NCBI GenBank assembly: GCA_958496175.1
Contig: OY292275.1
Location: 14,198,001 to 14,262,000 of the forward strand
Length of the DNA: 64,000 nucleotides
Origin: Sisyra terminalis
Lineage: Eukaryota > Arthropoda > Insecta > Neuroptera > Sisyridae
Direction of reading: 5' to 3'
A model generated the notes under the pieces. The model saw nothing but the letters and a program-made list of their open reading frames with translations, had not been told where the DNA came from and made no database searches. The translations under genes were made by a program, and so were the position numbers. This document shows positions 46,936 to 60,454 of the stretch, in pieces (position 1 is the first letter of the stretch; each line of letters begins with the position of its first letter).

Positions 46936-49559
46936 ACAATTTAATTTACTTGCATTACCTACTATGTTGCTGTTATAAGCCCAAGTATTAAAAAATGTAG
47001 GTTTAATCGGTTTACTAGTTTATTTTAGGTTTTCCTAGCCAAACTTGGTTAATGTCTGGATTGTTGTACAATAAAACGATTTTTGGTATATTTATCATTT
47101 GATTTTGGTAAATGTTGATTTCATATTTGAAGTTGTGCTTTCTGATCAAAATATTATTTCATGAAATCATTACAGATTCAGCTTTTTTCCGTAAATGATA
47201 TCTTTGTTTTTAAAATCTTCCCAGAATAAAAATAAATTGATTTTTAGTATAAAACCGCTTCAGTTTTCCAAGTTTGGTATCCAGTTACAAGGGTTAAGAA
47301 AAATATAACTTTCCCTCATTTATAATTTGCTAACTACTTCACTACAAATATAATATAACATGGAAGTTCCCAATTTTTTTATTGAATAATTATTGGGGAT
47401 TTGACATGTATTATCAATTTATTTTTCAAATTTGGAAATTACGTATTATTGTTATCAATAATAAAGGACACGTATTTGAATGTTGCTTCTCCATTTCCGT
47501 TTCAAAGGATATTCAAAATACAAGAATACATTGTTACATACTATGACAATATACGCCTGATTGTGAGTAGGTACGATAACCTAATATGTAAAAAGGAAGA
47601 GTATCAATATCGAATAATTTTACTAAAAGTAAATCAGCATTGTTGTAAAGAATTCAACTTAACATATCTATTGGAAATCTGTTCAAATAAAGTGTATTAA
47701 TTTCTTAAGAGATTTATAAATAATAATATTCCATTTCTTATTTTGTTAACACGACTTTATTATTGATAAAACAATAAATTTTATTTGTAATAACGATACA
47801 TTCAAAAAACAGTCATAAACCAAACAAAAATTAAACTTTTGAAGTATCGTAAATTAATTTTTTCCCCAAAGAGTAGATACCGATTATTCTTATCAAAATA
47901 TTAATTATAAAACAAAAGTTTTCGTTTAAATATAATTAAAATTATATTTCGTTTAATCAAGCGTTATATTTTATGTCCTTCTGTAGATTAGTTACCATTC
48001 CACCGTTGCTTTATCACATTTTCCTGAAATTTTCGATCTTTCCATTTGTGCGAAACATTTATTCATTTATATTATATAGGTTTAGGATGATATAAATCTA
48101 TCGCATCGGCCAACAAACGCAAATAAAATAAAATAAATAAATATAAAAATGCATAAATTCGTTATTAACACGAATGAATGGGAATTTATTTTTGTTTTTC
48201 ATTTCTCTGCAAATATTATTCGACAAGCGTACGACCGACATATTGTTTTAATCCAGCTAGGGTACCAGAACCGCCCTGATATAAACCTTCATATATCCCT
48301 CCTCAATCCACTATCCTTACACCAGTTATCCACACATTCGACTCCTTCATCCCGTTCCCGTTCGCATCTCGTAATATATCCTATATGTGTTTCACCAGTA
48401 TTTTTACGAGACCCATTTGACGGGATGGGACAGTGATTACAAGGGATGGGGATTTTTATTTTTCCAATCCAGTTATTCAAGCCCCACCGAATCGACCCAT
48501 ATTCTTTATTAGTATACTATTGTACACACAATTTGTTTGTTTCAACTACAATTTTATACGAATATTTATGTACGTAATGCTTTTTTTGATCTCATTTTTT
48601 CTTTGAATATTCATTATTCTATTTAACTTTAATAATGACTTCTTTTGCTTTTAAATCAATGAAATTAACATTATATAAATGGTTCATTCATCCTTTTTTA
48701 TAGAGTACATAGTTTAAATACAGTGGCTGATACCCTCGGCTTTTTTTGTATGACAGTAATACATTCACAATAACATAGTCTAAATTTTGCTGACTTCTAT
48801 GAATAAGTGATTCATTTCGAATTCCCAATAAACTCTTCCCAGAAAATATGTGTTTGTCTTTACACCGAAAAAAATACATTTGCATATTTTGCTAACCTCT
48901 AACATAATTTAAAAAAAAAAACCATAATTTATAATGACACTTGTATACCAAATTAACTCTCAAATTGGTCAAACTTTATAAAATAATTTTCGATAAAATT
49001 TGGAAAAAATAGTACGATATTAACAGTATAGATATCCAAAACATATGGTTTCAGCAAAAAGCTTTTATAAGTAGATCAATGAACTAACTGCTGAAATTTT
49101 TGCTTTGGATTTTTAAAAAAAAAAAGTTTTATTTCAATAAGCTTACGATTATTCACGCAATGAAAAAAAAATATAATTGGCCATATTGATGAAATTCTAC
49201 TTTAATGTAAATAATAACTATTTTTTTTTTCTAAAAATGTGTTTTGGTATAGAATGGACTAAGTAACGCTTCGAATTTCAACTACCTGTTATTTTTGGCT
49301 CAAGAAGTATAATGAGATTTTTCAGGTGACAAAAATTTAGCTTAAGGCTTAGCATTTACAACACGGGAAGCTTTATACTTAAACAAAAAAGGGAAATATT
49401 GAATAATTACTTCCAAAGTGGTGAGTGTTTTACCCTCTCTGTTAAATATGTACCTGGAAAATTTGGCAAAAAACGGGCCTTCTAATTAGTTTGTGGATCA
49501 ATTTATAAAATAATTTCACCAAACTTGATATTTTATGGATTAAACAACCATTTTTGGGT
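46936..49559. other. Sequence without a recognised feature
   Basis: AT-rich. ORFs at 47401-47700 (+) and 48149-48436 (+) lack known motifs. Confidence 0.45.
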
Positions 49560-50428
49560 CTTGTCCAGTTCGTACACCCTAAAATATCGCTATTATTGCT
49601 CACAATATGGAGGAACATTCAACAACATCAACTCGTCATTGTGCTTAAGAACTAAAAATTTCTCTGGGCAGAATTCTGCCTAAAAACTTATGTATGAAGG
49701 CTTACAAAATTCAATTAAACCATGAACTGCAGCCTCATGACCATTCAATACATTTTCGATTTCCCAATAGCCTGAAAAGACTTTTTTTACCGAAAAATTA
49801 TATTTTTCGATGAGATAAATTTTCACCTTTGGAGGCTATGTAAATTAGCAAAACTGTCATATTTGGAGTTTGAAAAACGCATACCTTATCATTGAAAACC
49901 CGATGTACCCACAAAAAATTACAGAGTTACTCCTAAGTGTGATTTTTGGCATAGCATCCTTGGACAATTTTTCTTTGAAAATGAGTAAAGAGTTGGCATT
50001 AGCGTCAATGGCTAGCGTTACTGTGCCAAGCTTAACGAATTTTTGTTTCCGAAATTTGACGAGAATAACTGGGACAATATTCAGTTTCAATAAAACAGTA
50101 AAATTTTGCACACAATCAATGAAATAATCAGTCCTTTCGGCACTATTCTCGAAAATTGATTATCAGCTAAACCTCTGAAGCCACTATTAGCAACTAAGAA
50201 GCTGCAATTTTATCCCGTTGGAATATTTCTTATGAGCAGTTGTAAAGGATAAATGTTATGCAAACCATCTAGAAATAAATAACGTTTTAAAGCATGAAAT
50301 CGAGGTTGCCATTGATCAGGTAGAGACCCAAACAGTGGAAAATGTACTGAAGAATTGGGTCGACAGAATGATCTACTGTTAAGCCAGGCATGGAGGCTAT
50401 TTAAATAGTATTGGTCTACATTCATAAA
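49560..50428 (+). pseudogene. Decayed DDE transposase (Tc1/mariner-superfamily type)
   Basis: Homology is scattered over all three frames because of many frameshifts. In order: RHCA.ELKISLGRILPK, KAYKIQLNHELQPHD, DKFSPLEAM, LIIENPMYPQKIT, AKLNEFLFPK, and finally NVLKHEIEVAIDQVETQTVE, VLKNWVDRM, HGGYLNS. This is the order of an insect transposase family with a QQDGA catalytic block, a PPRSPDL block and a GGHLND end. The QQDG aspartate position reads as a stop here, so the enzyme is dead. The two ORFs at 49857-50127 are pieces or shadows of it. Confidence 0.7.
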
Positions 50429-53230
50429 TGGAAATACTCAATATTTCTAATAGAGCCGCAATTTTGAAAAAATATTCATTAGTATTTATTTTAAGGCCAA
50501 ATGAAATTATAAATCTTAAATGGTCCATTCTGTGCAAGTAAAGACTTGGAAACTATTAACATAATAAAAATATGGTACTCATTTCTTCTATTTCCTATTA
50601 CTATGGTTCTATGATTATTATTTATTTAATTATTTTTTATAAATGGTTTTATCACTAGTTCAACAGAATATTGTTTAACCAAGTTTATGGTTCTATGATC
50701 ATTTTGTACAATCAAAAAAAGTAATTTACAACTATCTACTCAAAATGCTGTTGCACATATAATCTTTAGAATTTGTTATAATATCTTAAGAAATAAATAT
50801 TTATTAAATTATTTGACAATTCGTACTTTCATGCCATTGTCTTACATAAAAATACGATATCTTGAAAATAAAATACGACATATATATTAGGTATGAAATA
50901 TAAGATTTAAATGTAATTCCCCTGTCAAAAATGGATTTTCAAGGACAAAAAAAGTAATTTTAACGATCTGAAATCAAGAATTAATTACATCGCATAACTT
51001 GAGTCTTTTAAATAAATAATTAAATGCTTAAATTGTTTTCTTAGTATTAGTTTGACAATAAAAACACCCCATCCCCATATTGAATATTCAAGTATACGTT
51101 TTTAGCCGATGAACATTGTTAGAAATAAATCTTCCTCTACTAAAAACTTTCTATCTCTCAAGTTTTGGAGAAAGTGTGAACTGCATAAATATTCGTCAGT
51201 TAACATAATTATACTTTAATATTTAACATAGAGAAGCAATGATTTTTATTGCTGAAATAATTATTAGAAAATTACTTTAGGGTGTGATGACAAATTTATG
51301 AGGTGTTAGTTATTCTTAGCTTTGAGTCAAAAATCACCAGGGGAATTACATTTGAATCTAATTTATTTCATATCAGATTTGATGAAGATATGTTTAATAA
51401 AAAATAATTTATAAAATTAAAATATTGATGTATATCATAAGAAATAATTAAAACTTTTGTTAGAAGTACGAAACTGTTGAATTCTTTTTCCGTGAATTAA
51501 ATTAAATAAAAAATGAGAGAATATCCCATTTGGCTTCTTCGTCGTATTAACAATTTTAATAGAATTTTAATGGTTCACTAAGGGAATTTTCTGGAGGGTG
51601 GAACGGGGTTCGAACGAAGACATTTTGAGGGTGGGAACAGCGTGGTAGTATGATCGTGCACGTAAGATAATCGAGTTGAGATGACTCTAAATAGCTTAAT
51701 CGAAATTTTCAAGTAGGCAAAAGAGTATGAATATTTTAAGTATCCCCTCAAATACAGGCAGACGCGGACCTCGTTTTTAACATTACATTATCTAACGACA
51801 TTAATATTGAGGCCTAGTTGTTCTTTTCCACGGCATGTCCTCAACATTATACCTTATAAAACCCTCATCCCACTTGAGGCCATTCGATTTCATCACACAA
51901 GTTGACATTTGTACAGGGCGAAAATCCTGTTCGAATACGAGCGCCCTGAATAGGTGGAAGTTAAAAGTGGGTGTATGTAAAGAAGCCCGGAAGTAATTTT
52001 CTTTCGTATGCGCTCTTGAAAACTTTTCAACAGTCAAAGCACGAATGTCGTGTTCGGGGAGTATTGTCGTTCTTTCTTCTTTAACGCCAGTTACGTCGCA
52101 ACAACTACTACCTACAACCGTTACCGTTGTAAAATAAAATGGGAATAACAGGAATAATGGAGAATGACAAAATAATGATTGTTGATAAGGATGGATTTGA
52201 TGTGATTGAGAAAGTTGGTTATTTTAAAGGCTTAACATTTTTACCTTTTATTAAGTTTTCAAACTTTCCATATTTTGAAACATTTGTTAATTTTACAACT
52301 TTCTTTTCAATATCAATGAAATTGATTCGCTATAACTGATTAGTATCCCGATAGGATTTTCGTTTATTTAATTTCTCCTAATATCATTTGTTTGAGAAAT
52401 TTTGAACTCCTGGATTCTTAATCTTTTTATGAATATTAGTTTGGAAAATTGAAACTAAGTAATGGTTTTTCCCTGATTAGTAGTTTTCTTTAAAAGAAGT
52501 TAAAAAAAATAGTTTCAAAAAAGTAATAAAAGAAGAAATCATTAATCGAGCAATTAAAAACATATTCACGACTACGTAAAGTGAACGGTTCTTTGTATAA
52601 AATATACCTATTTGTTTTAACGGATTCCAGACTCTTCTTAAAGTAAATATTGGTAAAAATAGGTTTGAAATGATCTTAAGACTTTTGACTTAGTATGTAA
52701 TCATTTTTTTAAGTTTAGCAAAGATCAGATTTTCTTTTAAAGCCTTATTAATCTCACAAGATGGCAAAGAAAATCTAGTTCCGAAAAATCGCTTTATTTT
52801 GATAAACTTTGTTGTAATTAGGGGCATTTTTAACCAAATTATAAGAAGGTTTACCAAATAATAAACCTTTTATACTATGTGATGATTACCTCATTTTTTC
52901 TTTGAAAACCTTTAACTCATATATCTTTAAGAAACTCATATATCTATTAGTATTTTTAAATAATAAAATCTACAAATCTATATTTTTTTTAAATGTTACG
53001 AAAGTTCCATACATACCATGTCTATTATGTCTATTGTCTATTATGTCTATTATGTCTATGTCTATTGTCGTTGGAATTTTGTGGTATTTTACATAGTAAC
53101 TATAAATACTGTAAAGGTATGTATATTTGTCGGTAAACTTTTTTGATGATTTTGTAACAATATATAAAAAAAAAAAAAAAAATATACTTTTTTATGAAGA
53201 ATGATTTTTTTTTTGCTTCAAAAGAAATTG
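50429..53230. other. Sequence without a recognised gene; minisatellite
   Basis: AT-rich, less so at 51580-52130. Contains a TGTCTATTA minisatellite (53019-53068) and a poly-A run (about 53165-53182). Confidence 0.5.
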
Positions 53231-53234
53231 ATTT

Positions 53235-53900
53235 TTAATGGCAATTATTTTTCTTTTAAGTGATGATTTCGAAAAAAGGCAATTCTACGTTTCCATGAAG
53301 GAGAATTCTTCGGAACTCCACCCAATTAGAGCAGGAGTTCCACACGGTAGCATCTTGGGGCTGATCCTGTGTTTGATTTTTACATCCGACATGCCATTTG
53401 GCGAAAATGTCGTGACCGCCACTTATGCTGATGCCATCACCTTGCTTTGAAGTAATAACAGTCCAAACTGTAAATCTGATGAACTACAAGGAGCACTAAT
53501 AAATGGTTCCATGAATGGAGGATCACAATCATTGAAGCAAAGTCCGTCCACGTGATCTTTACTACCAGGAGACGACTGTGTCCCCCAGTTTATATATGTA
53601 AATAATCAGCAAGTTCCCCAGATGGATGAGGCCAGGTATCTCGAGGTCTACTTAGATTGAGACCACTAATATAAAAAAGCTGTAGTGGATGTTGAAAAGC
53701 GATTCGGATCTGTCCCTAAACAGTAGGCTGATGATCTATAAAGCCGTAATAAAGCCGGTCTAGATGAATGGAATACAACTAGGGGAACTGCTATCAGATC
53801 CAACATCAACATCATACAAAGGTCCCAGTCACTTCAAGACACTTCGATTAATCACAGGCGCCCCAAATATATCCAGTGCATCAAATATATCAAGTGTATC
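53235..53900 (+). pseudogene. Jockey-type LINE reverse-transcriptase fragment, broken
   Basis: FYVSMKENSSELHPIRAGVP then HGSILGLILC corresponds to RT block 4 (AGVPQGSVLGP), and TATYADAITLL to the catalytic FADD box with the second Asp changed to Ala. Farther along, LMIYKAVIKPV, MNGIQLGE and LRLITGAP match the post-RT IYK..I.P...YG.QLWG...LR.ITGAP pattern in shifting frames. Older and more decayed than the LINE at 7.0 kb. Confidence 0.75.
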
Positions 53901-56900
53901 AAATACAAGGGGATAATTTGAGGGGACAAATTTTGTCATTAGAAACCTATTAGAAGATCTAATTAGAGGATAATTAAACTTATTAGAAGATCTAGGGATT
54001 ATTTCTTGCTACACTTGAATTTCCACCAAAAATTCCTGAAGCAACTAGCTAAAAATCAATTATTTTATGTAGAAACGCCATACCATTCTAAAAATTGTCG
54101 CAAACAAAAATCTCAGATTTTTGAGATCTCCAAAATCAATTGTCTTTAGCAATCTAACGCTGCTCCAATTTTATCCCCAATTTTTAATATTTTATGGAAA
54201 TGAATGCCACTGGGTAGACTTTATAGGTCGTATTATAGTTTTTCCGATCTGGAACCACCAAAAATCATTCTTCAAACCCCTAGCAGCTTGTGGATTCTTA
54301 ACGAAATTTAACTTGATCGATTATGGTAATAGGTAATGATTAAGATTGTTTGATTATAAACTCAAATATTAACTTATTTTCTTGATTATCACTAGATTAA
54401 AATACAACTTTTTATAATGAACCAATTAACATTTTTATAACGAGCCTTATGGTCTATGCTAATTGGTATTTACTTAGTTAAAAATTGATGCAAAAATACA
54501 ATAAATAAAATTTCCACCATCCAATTAATCGTTATTCTCGATAAGACATTTTTAGGAGATCATTAAATTTTAAAAAACTTATAAACTATTAATATTCTAT
54601 TACTTTTAAAGCTACCATCCGTATGATAAAAGCACAAATACAATTTTTCTTATAAATTTATTTTTTTGGAGAATTGAAGATCATTACTATCAAAACCAGC
54701 TGAGTATAGATTGACAAACATAGTGAAAAACTTAAAAAAATTAATAAATGTGTTTTGTAAACGTAAAATGTTATTACATTGATGCAGATTTGGAATTTAC
54801 GAGCACACCATAGAGATTTACATTTCAAAGCTTTCCTCTGCGCTCTATTCAATTTGCTCAGTTACCAACGTGCCATTCACTGTGGTCTAAAATTGACTAA
54901 AAAATTTTGGTATTTGTACCTGATTACTGTTGAAATTATATGGCTGCATATTTAAACATTTTTTACTAAATGTTTTTTAATTTAATAAGAAAATTGCAAA
55001 AGGCAATTAAAAATCAAAAAACCAATTTGTTTTCCATGTTCAAAATTTAAAATTGCCTTTATTAAACATTGAATTGAGATATTGACATTTTTTAATTAAA
55101 TTTTAATTTATGTATCGATTTTTTATGCATAAACATATGTATACGGCACAACCAAACACTACTGATTGAGTGTTGCAATAAATTTATATTAAAACAAAAT
55201 TTTATAACAATACTAATTTTTAAAATTTTACATTCGTAATTAATTTAATTATGTTTCCGAGAACATTCAACTTTGAAAAAATCAGTTCCATTCATACAAA
55301 ACTTCACAACTTTGCAATAAAAATTAATTTAAAAGTAAGTACTTTCATAAATACAAAGAAAAACTTAACTGCGCTGAAAGTCTCTTTGACAGCTTACAAG
55401 AAAAGAAAATCCTTGTATAATTATACCTCTTTAATTCTTTTATATCAACCAAACTATACTCCATATGCATAGGCCCGGAAATCCGGGCGGATGTTTGCGG
55501 AAACTGAGAACAAAGAAGATGCCAGTTTTTCCGGACGTCCAGGTCTGCTGTCTACACTCATTTATTTACCTTCTCCATTTAAAAGTTTTAAATCTCATTT
55601 TGAGCCGAGTTTAAACGATTGTGTTCGACTGTTGACGAGAGCTTTTCCGACAGTCAATTGTCTAATTGTTGTTTCGGTCGTTGCGTTTCCTTTCTTTGAT
55701 TGTTAATATCCTACTTTAACTCATTCCAGGTTCATTCTATTTGTGCTGTCCGCAAAGCGACATTTTGCGCGGAAGCGTCTCGTTTTAATAGTCTTGAACG
55801 TGTGAACTGTGAAAGCTTACCCCCAAGCTTTATGTACATTTGGAGTGAATGAGTAAGGGAAGTCAACTCACCTTTAGTTTCACACCTCGGCACACCATTC
55901 TCACCCTTGCCTCACATTGCCGCGCTCCTACGACGAGCTTTACGAAACGTCGAGGCATAAAAAAGGTGGCGAAAGCTCTGTGAAAAGCTTAAGTGGAACT
56001 CGAGTATTTATAAATATTGTCTCTTTTATTTTATTTTTAAATTAATAAAGTTGAACTCATTTTTTTTAATAAGAACTCAATCTCTCATTTATCTTCGGTC
56101 GTTTTATGTTTATCTAAAATGCTCTTGGGATTTCGTATTCTTATCTCTCTATTATCATTCAGAGTTTATCTCGAAATTTGATCAATCTCATGGATCATAT
56201 AAAATTTCAGATATTTGATTTAATCTTCTCCCAATTTGCCGTTTTTATCAAAGAAAACGGAGAAAAAATTACACAAACCATTTTTATTTTATTCAAGAAA
56301 ATTACGAGGATTTCATTTAAATATGCCTAGACAAAATACTTATCAGTTTCGTCAAAAATTTATGATATTATCAGACGGAAAACTGGTATAAAAACCGATC
56401 TTATTTTATAAAAAGTTCAAATACAGTTTACAGGAAAAATCGGAGATGTAAGTAGGTACATTGGAGATGAACGAACGTGAATGGATGGACATATCAGATC
56501 GGCAAATTTGATATCTAATCGAATTCAAAGCGGGAGCACAAATCAAACAAATTTTATGGTTTATAACTTCAAAACAAATATAATATCGTTGACGACATAG
56601 AAATCAATGTAACTCTTTTATTAAGATGTCTACAACATTTCCGTTGTACAATTTACGTATTCTTTCGCTTTATTACTTTTATTTTTCTTTTTCCTGGTTG
56701 GGTTTTTTTTATAATATTGTATTTTTCGAGTTTCTAGACTTTTCACAATGTTTGCTCGCCCTCCATTCTTCTAAAGCATGCGAAATGAAATTGACGAGAA
56801 GACGAATATCGAAATATGTACATAGAAAGCATCGACTCGTTTGAAAGCAAAATACCAATGAAACATGTAGCGGAAATTACAAAAGAAGTTTTTTTTTCTT

Positions 56901-57134
56901 ACCTAATGTACACAGGTTTTCTGAAATATAAAATAATTTTAAAACGTATTTACCTTATTCTTATAAAATTAAAATTTTTTTGAAGAAGGTGCGCATTTTT
57001 TTTTATATTTCTTTAATATTTATTTTAAAATTATCAGTAAAGTATGTTTTAATCCCTAAAGTAAAGTTCAAGTAAAATTATGGCAAGATTGGAAATACAA
57101 ATTTTACCACGCATCAAACTATTACTCATCTGTA
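53901..57134. other. Sequence without a recognised feature
   Basis: AT-rich. 55480-55980 is distinctly less AT-rich, with no recognisable domain. Confidence 0.5.
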
Positions 57135-58700
57135 TTTTTTTTTTTTAACTTTGTGTTTTTTTATAGGAATTGAACCCAAATGGTTCCTAGCCTAAAATAT
57201 TACAATTCTTACATTAATCTAAAGATAATATCTAGTTGACCAATGTCAACCAGAGAATAGAAACTAAATATACATAAAAATTAAAATCAAAATAAATTAA
57301 ATCATAAAAAGTACGTCAGTATGCTAAGTTAGTTGTTTTCACACACACGTTCAAAATATATTACACACATTCATAAAATATTAAATTGAATTAAAATCAT
57401 TTCTTTTTAGTCTCTTTAACGCGGGTTGTTTAATAGCTTGAACGGCTAGATCGTTTAGGTGTAGTCCCACTTGTTCCACATATTTATTTTTTAATTTTTT
57501 AATATAATTTATCACAATTTCGATATTCAGGTCTCTTAGGATTATTTCATTTTTAACGTATCTTCCCACTCCCAAAAAAGATCTCAGAATCCGCGCCTGG
57601 CACCTCTCGATAATCCTTACATTACTGAGTTTTGCAGTCCCCCATAGTTGAGCTCCATAAGCCCATGTTGATCTCAATAATTGCTTGTAGATCAATCCTT
57701 TGGAAGATCAGTCAAGAGCTGAGCTTTTTCCCACCAACCAGTTAATCTGGCGTTAGAGAATTTTCAACTGAGCTGCTTTTTTATTTATATGCTCCCGCCA
57801 GTTCAGCCGCCGATCCAAAGAAAATCATAAGTATCTCACTACGTCAGTATTTGTGAGCCAATTTATTGTTATGGGCCCCGCATGATTTTGGTCTTAAGGT
57901 GAATGTGACCAGTTTTGACTTGGTTTCATTTATTCCAATGCCCCACTTGTTTGCCCACTCGCAAATCTTATCAACATGGACCTGCAACTCCCTCGTGGCA
58001 ATGCACGAATTGGGACTCGTATATAGCACTGCCATATCATCCGCAAATGTCGCTGTCATGATTTTTTTGTCCCAAGGGAGATCGGCGATGAAAATAATGT
58101 AGTGTTGGTCCAAGAACACTACCTTGAGGAACTCCTGCTGAGATATTGTACTTCTGACTTAAAGCTGTTTTATATTGTACATGAAAGGTTCGATTGCTTA
58201 GGTAGCTTTCAAGGACGTTAAATAGATTTGGTGGTAAGTAACACGACAGTTTATACTTGAGCCCCTGATGCCAGGCGCGATCGAAAGCCTGAGCCACATC
58301 CAGAAAGACACCGGCGCAGTACTTTTTTTGATCCAACGCCTTTCCAATATAGTTTGTTAGACGGTGAACCTGTTCTACAGTACTGTGTTTTGCCCGAAAT
58401 CCAAATTGGTGATCCGGCACTATACCTTTTATCCTCAGTACTGGGTTTAGCCTGTCAAGCAGCAACCTCTCAAAGAGTTTTGACAGAACAGGTAGCAAAC
58501 TAATCGGTCTGTAGGATTCCAGTTTAGTAGTATCCTTTCCAGGTTTAGGAACAACTATTATTTTGGCCTCTTTCCAGATGGGTGGGAAGTAGTTAAATTT
58601 TAAGATAGCGTTAAAAATTAATAAAATTCCTCCCTTACCTTTAGTAGGGAGTTCTTTTATTAGTTTGGTGGTTATCATATCCACTCCTGGAGCTTTGCCT
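57135..58700 (-). mobile_element. 5'-truncated jockey-clade LINE with poly-A tail
   Basis: On the minus strand, coding begins abruptly at about 58700 inside the RT domain and the element ends in a poly-A (poly-T at 57135-57146 on +). A target duplication was not resolved. Confidence 0.8.
57381..58700 (-). pseudogene. Jockey-clade reverse transcriptase, frameshifted
   Basis: RT of a jockey-type ORF2. 58700-58037 reads GKAPGVDMITTKLIKELP, YFPPIWKEAKIIVVPKPGK, SYRPISLLPVLSKLFERLL, HQFGFRAKHSTVEQVHRL, CAGVFLDVAQAFDRAWH (catalytic Asp in FLDV) and SAGVPQGSVLGP. A frameshift near 58085-58119 moves to the next frame, where TATFADDMAVLYTSPN keeps both catalytic Asp residues. Stops follow around 57700-57840. 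57695-57381 then gives LIYKQLLRSTWAYGAQLWG (read through from a TTG) and the C-terminal tail. Endonuclease and ORF1 are absent. Confidence 0.9.
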
Positions 58701-58719
58701 ATGTAAATAATTAACAATA

Positions 58720-59055
58720 ATTTTTTTCTGGAAAATTTTAGGGAAGTTTTATTTCAATTACAAATCTTATTTAATTTATGTTGTCTATAAAAGGAAAAAA
58801 AATAAGAGAACTAAATAAGTAAAACGTAACTACCAAAATTAGGCTTTTCAAAAATTGATTAATTAAAAAAATAGCCACATTTAGGGTGGATCTCGCACAA
58901 ATAAGGGTTTCGTAATTAATTATTCCTTAATTAAGATAACAACAGATTGAATACAAGTAAGTTTCAGTATTTTCAATTTCTCAGAAAATATTCTCTCAAA
59001 AACATTAAATGCTTATTAGTTTATACCCATAAATAATTAAAAATTAACTAATTTT
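58720..59055. other. Short AT-rich spacer
   Basis: Nothing recognised between the LINE and the mariner element. Confidence 0.6.
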
Positions 59056-60449
59056 AGGTGTACCGGAAAGTAATTTCATTCTTACACCTATAGTCATTCA
59101 ACTGCCACTCATCGGCTTATAAAATATTTTGTGTTTAAGTGGTACTAAAGACACTATATGGTTATAGTGGCATATAAACTTTACAAAAAATTACAAAATA
59201 TTTTTTATTTCGAATTCTATATTGACATGGTTGGTCCAAAAATCCGAAGCAATACATTTTCGGTATTATATGCTCTTTGAGTTTCTCAGAGTATCTCGTA
59301 AAGCTTTTACTAAAAACATTTTCAATCTTTATATAAGTGCATTAGAAGTTCTTTAATGCCAAATGAGTATTATTCAAGTTCAAATTCGATAATTTTCATT
59401 TCTCCTACTGTCAACTACCTTTGATAAAGTTACAAATGTTTTACAAGAATGGTTTTTCCATGAAATATAAATACTATAAAATGCATATTAGTCATAAAAT
59501 ATAAACCAATTTAAGTTAATTAGTTAAAGTTGTACTACGTCCAGTCGTTAATATAAAATTTGGTAATTGATTTAGTGGCAAACCTTTTAATATTAGTAAG
59601 CAAACATATGGAAAATGATAAGGTAATGTTTTAAAGTAAGAACATATGGGAGGAGAGAATTGAGAAAATAGGGTATATTTTTAGTTCAATTAAAATGCTA
59701 CCTCCCAAAGTTTCTGTTTTATAGAACCGATTAAATTCGGGGACTGGTTCTCAAAGAGAACGAAGGAAAGTTACTAGAGACTGAACTTTTATACCATAAA
59801 AAATAGAGATTTTAGCTGGTGATTTTGTAAAATATCAAAAATAAACTTTTATTAAAAAATGAATGTTGAATTTAGCAAAAAAGATTCGATTAAAAAGATA
59901 GGAAGATTATAAGATGAAAAAATATTTTTTGACTTTTCCATACTTCTAATTTTTCTATAATCCGAATGTACTGGATCACTGGACTGAGCTGTCAAATAAT
60001 CCTAATCAATCATGGTCAATCAACCAAATACTCAAAAGTACCCAAGAACTATTAACAGAGGAAATTCTATGCTTCAACACAATAATGCAAAACTCCTCTG
60101 TAGAAGAAAAGTCCTGGAAAAATTATTAAAATATGGGGGGGACATTGACATACCCATTATAATCGTCCAAAGTTATTACGTTGTATTTCTAATTATTTCG
60201 ATCATTACGTCGTTTACTAAGTGGTAAAATAATTGAGAGCTTAAATGGTGCTCAAAATGTAATTTTTTTATATTTTTGTTAGTAATCAATTGATTTTACT
60301 AACACTGGCATTAAAAATTTGCAAACTAGATGTCAAAACGTTAATACTATTGAGGCTGGTTATATCATTGAGTTCAAAAAAGTTGTAACAAAAGTTTGTG
60401 TTTTAATTTTATATTAAAAAAAAACGTAACTACTTTCCGGTACACCCAA
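59056..60449 (+). mobile_element. Full-length but decayed mariner element
   Basis: Left end AGGTGTACCGGAAAGTAATT; right end on the minus strand GGGTGTACCGGAAAGTAGTT, followed on + by AATA. The length of about 1.39 kb fits mariner. The flanking TA is visible on the right only. Confidence 0.85.
59935..60230 (+). pseudogene. mariner transposase, C-terminal remnant
   Basis: A DD34D-type mariner transposase would cut the TIRs of this element. The recognisable piece has PNTQKYPRTINRG, then MLQHNNAK, corresponding to the HDNA(R/K)PH catalytic block with Asp changed to Asn, then RRKVLEKLLKYGGDI, matching ARKVLEKL...GWD. The rest of the frame is scrambled, and the third catalytic Asp cannot be seen. 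Confidence 0.8.
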
Positions 60450-60454
60450 TACAA

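Noticed and set aside
55480..55980. Less AT-rich block as a possible gene
   Set aside because: Frames are short, without domains or splice structure.
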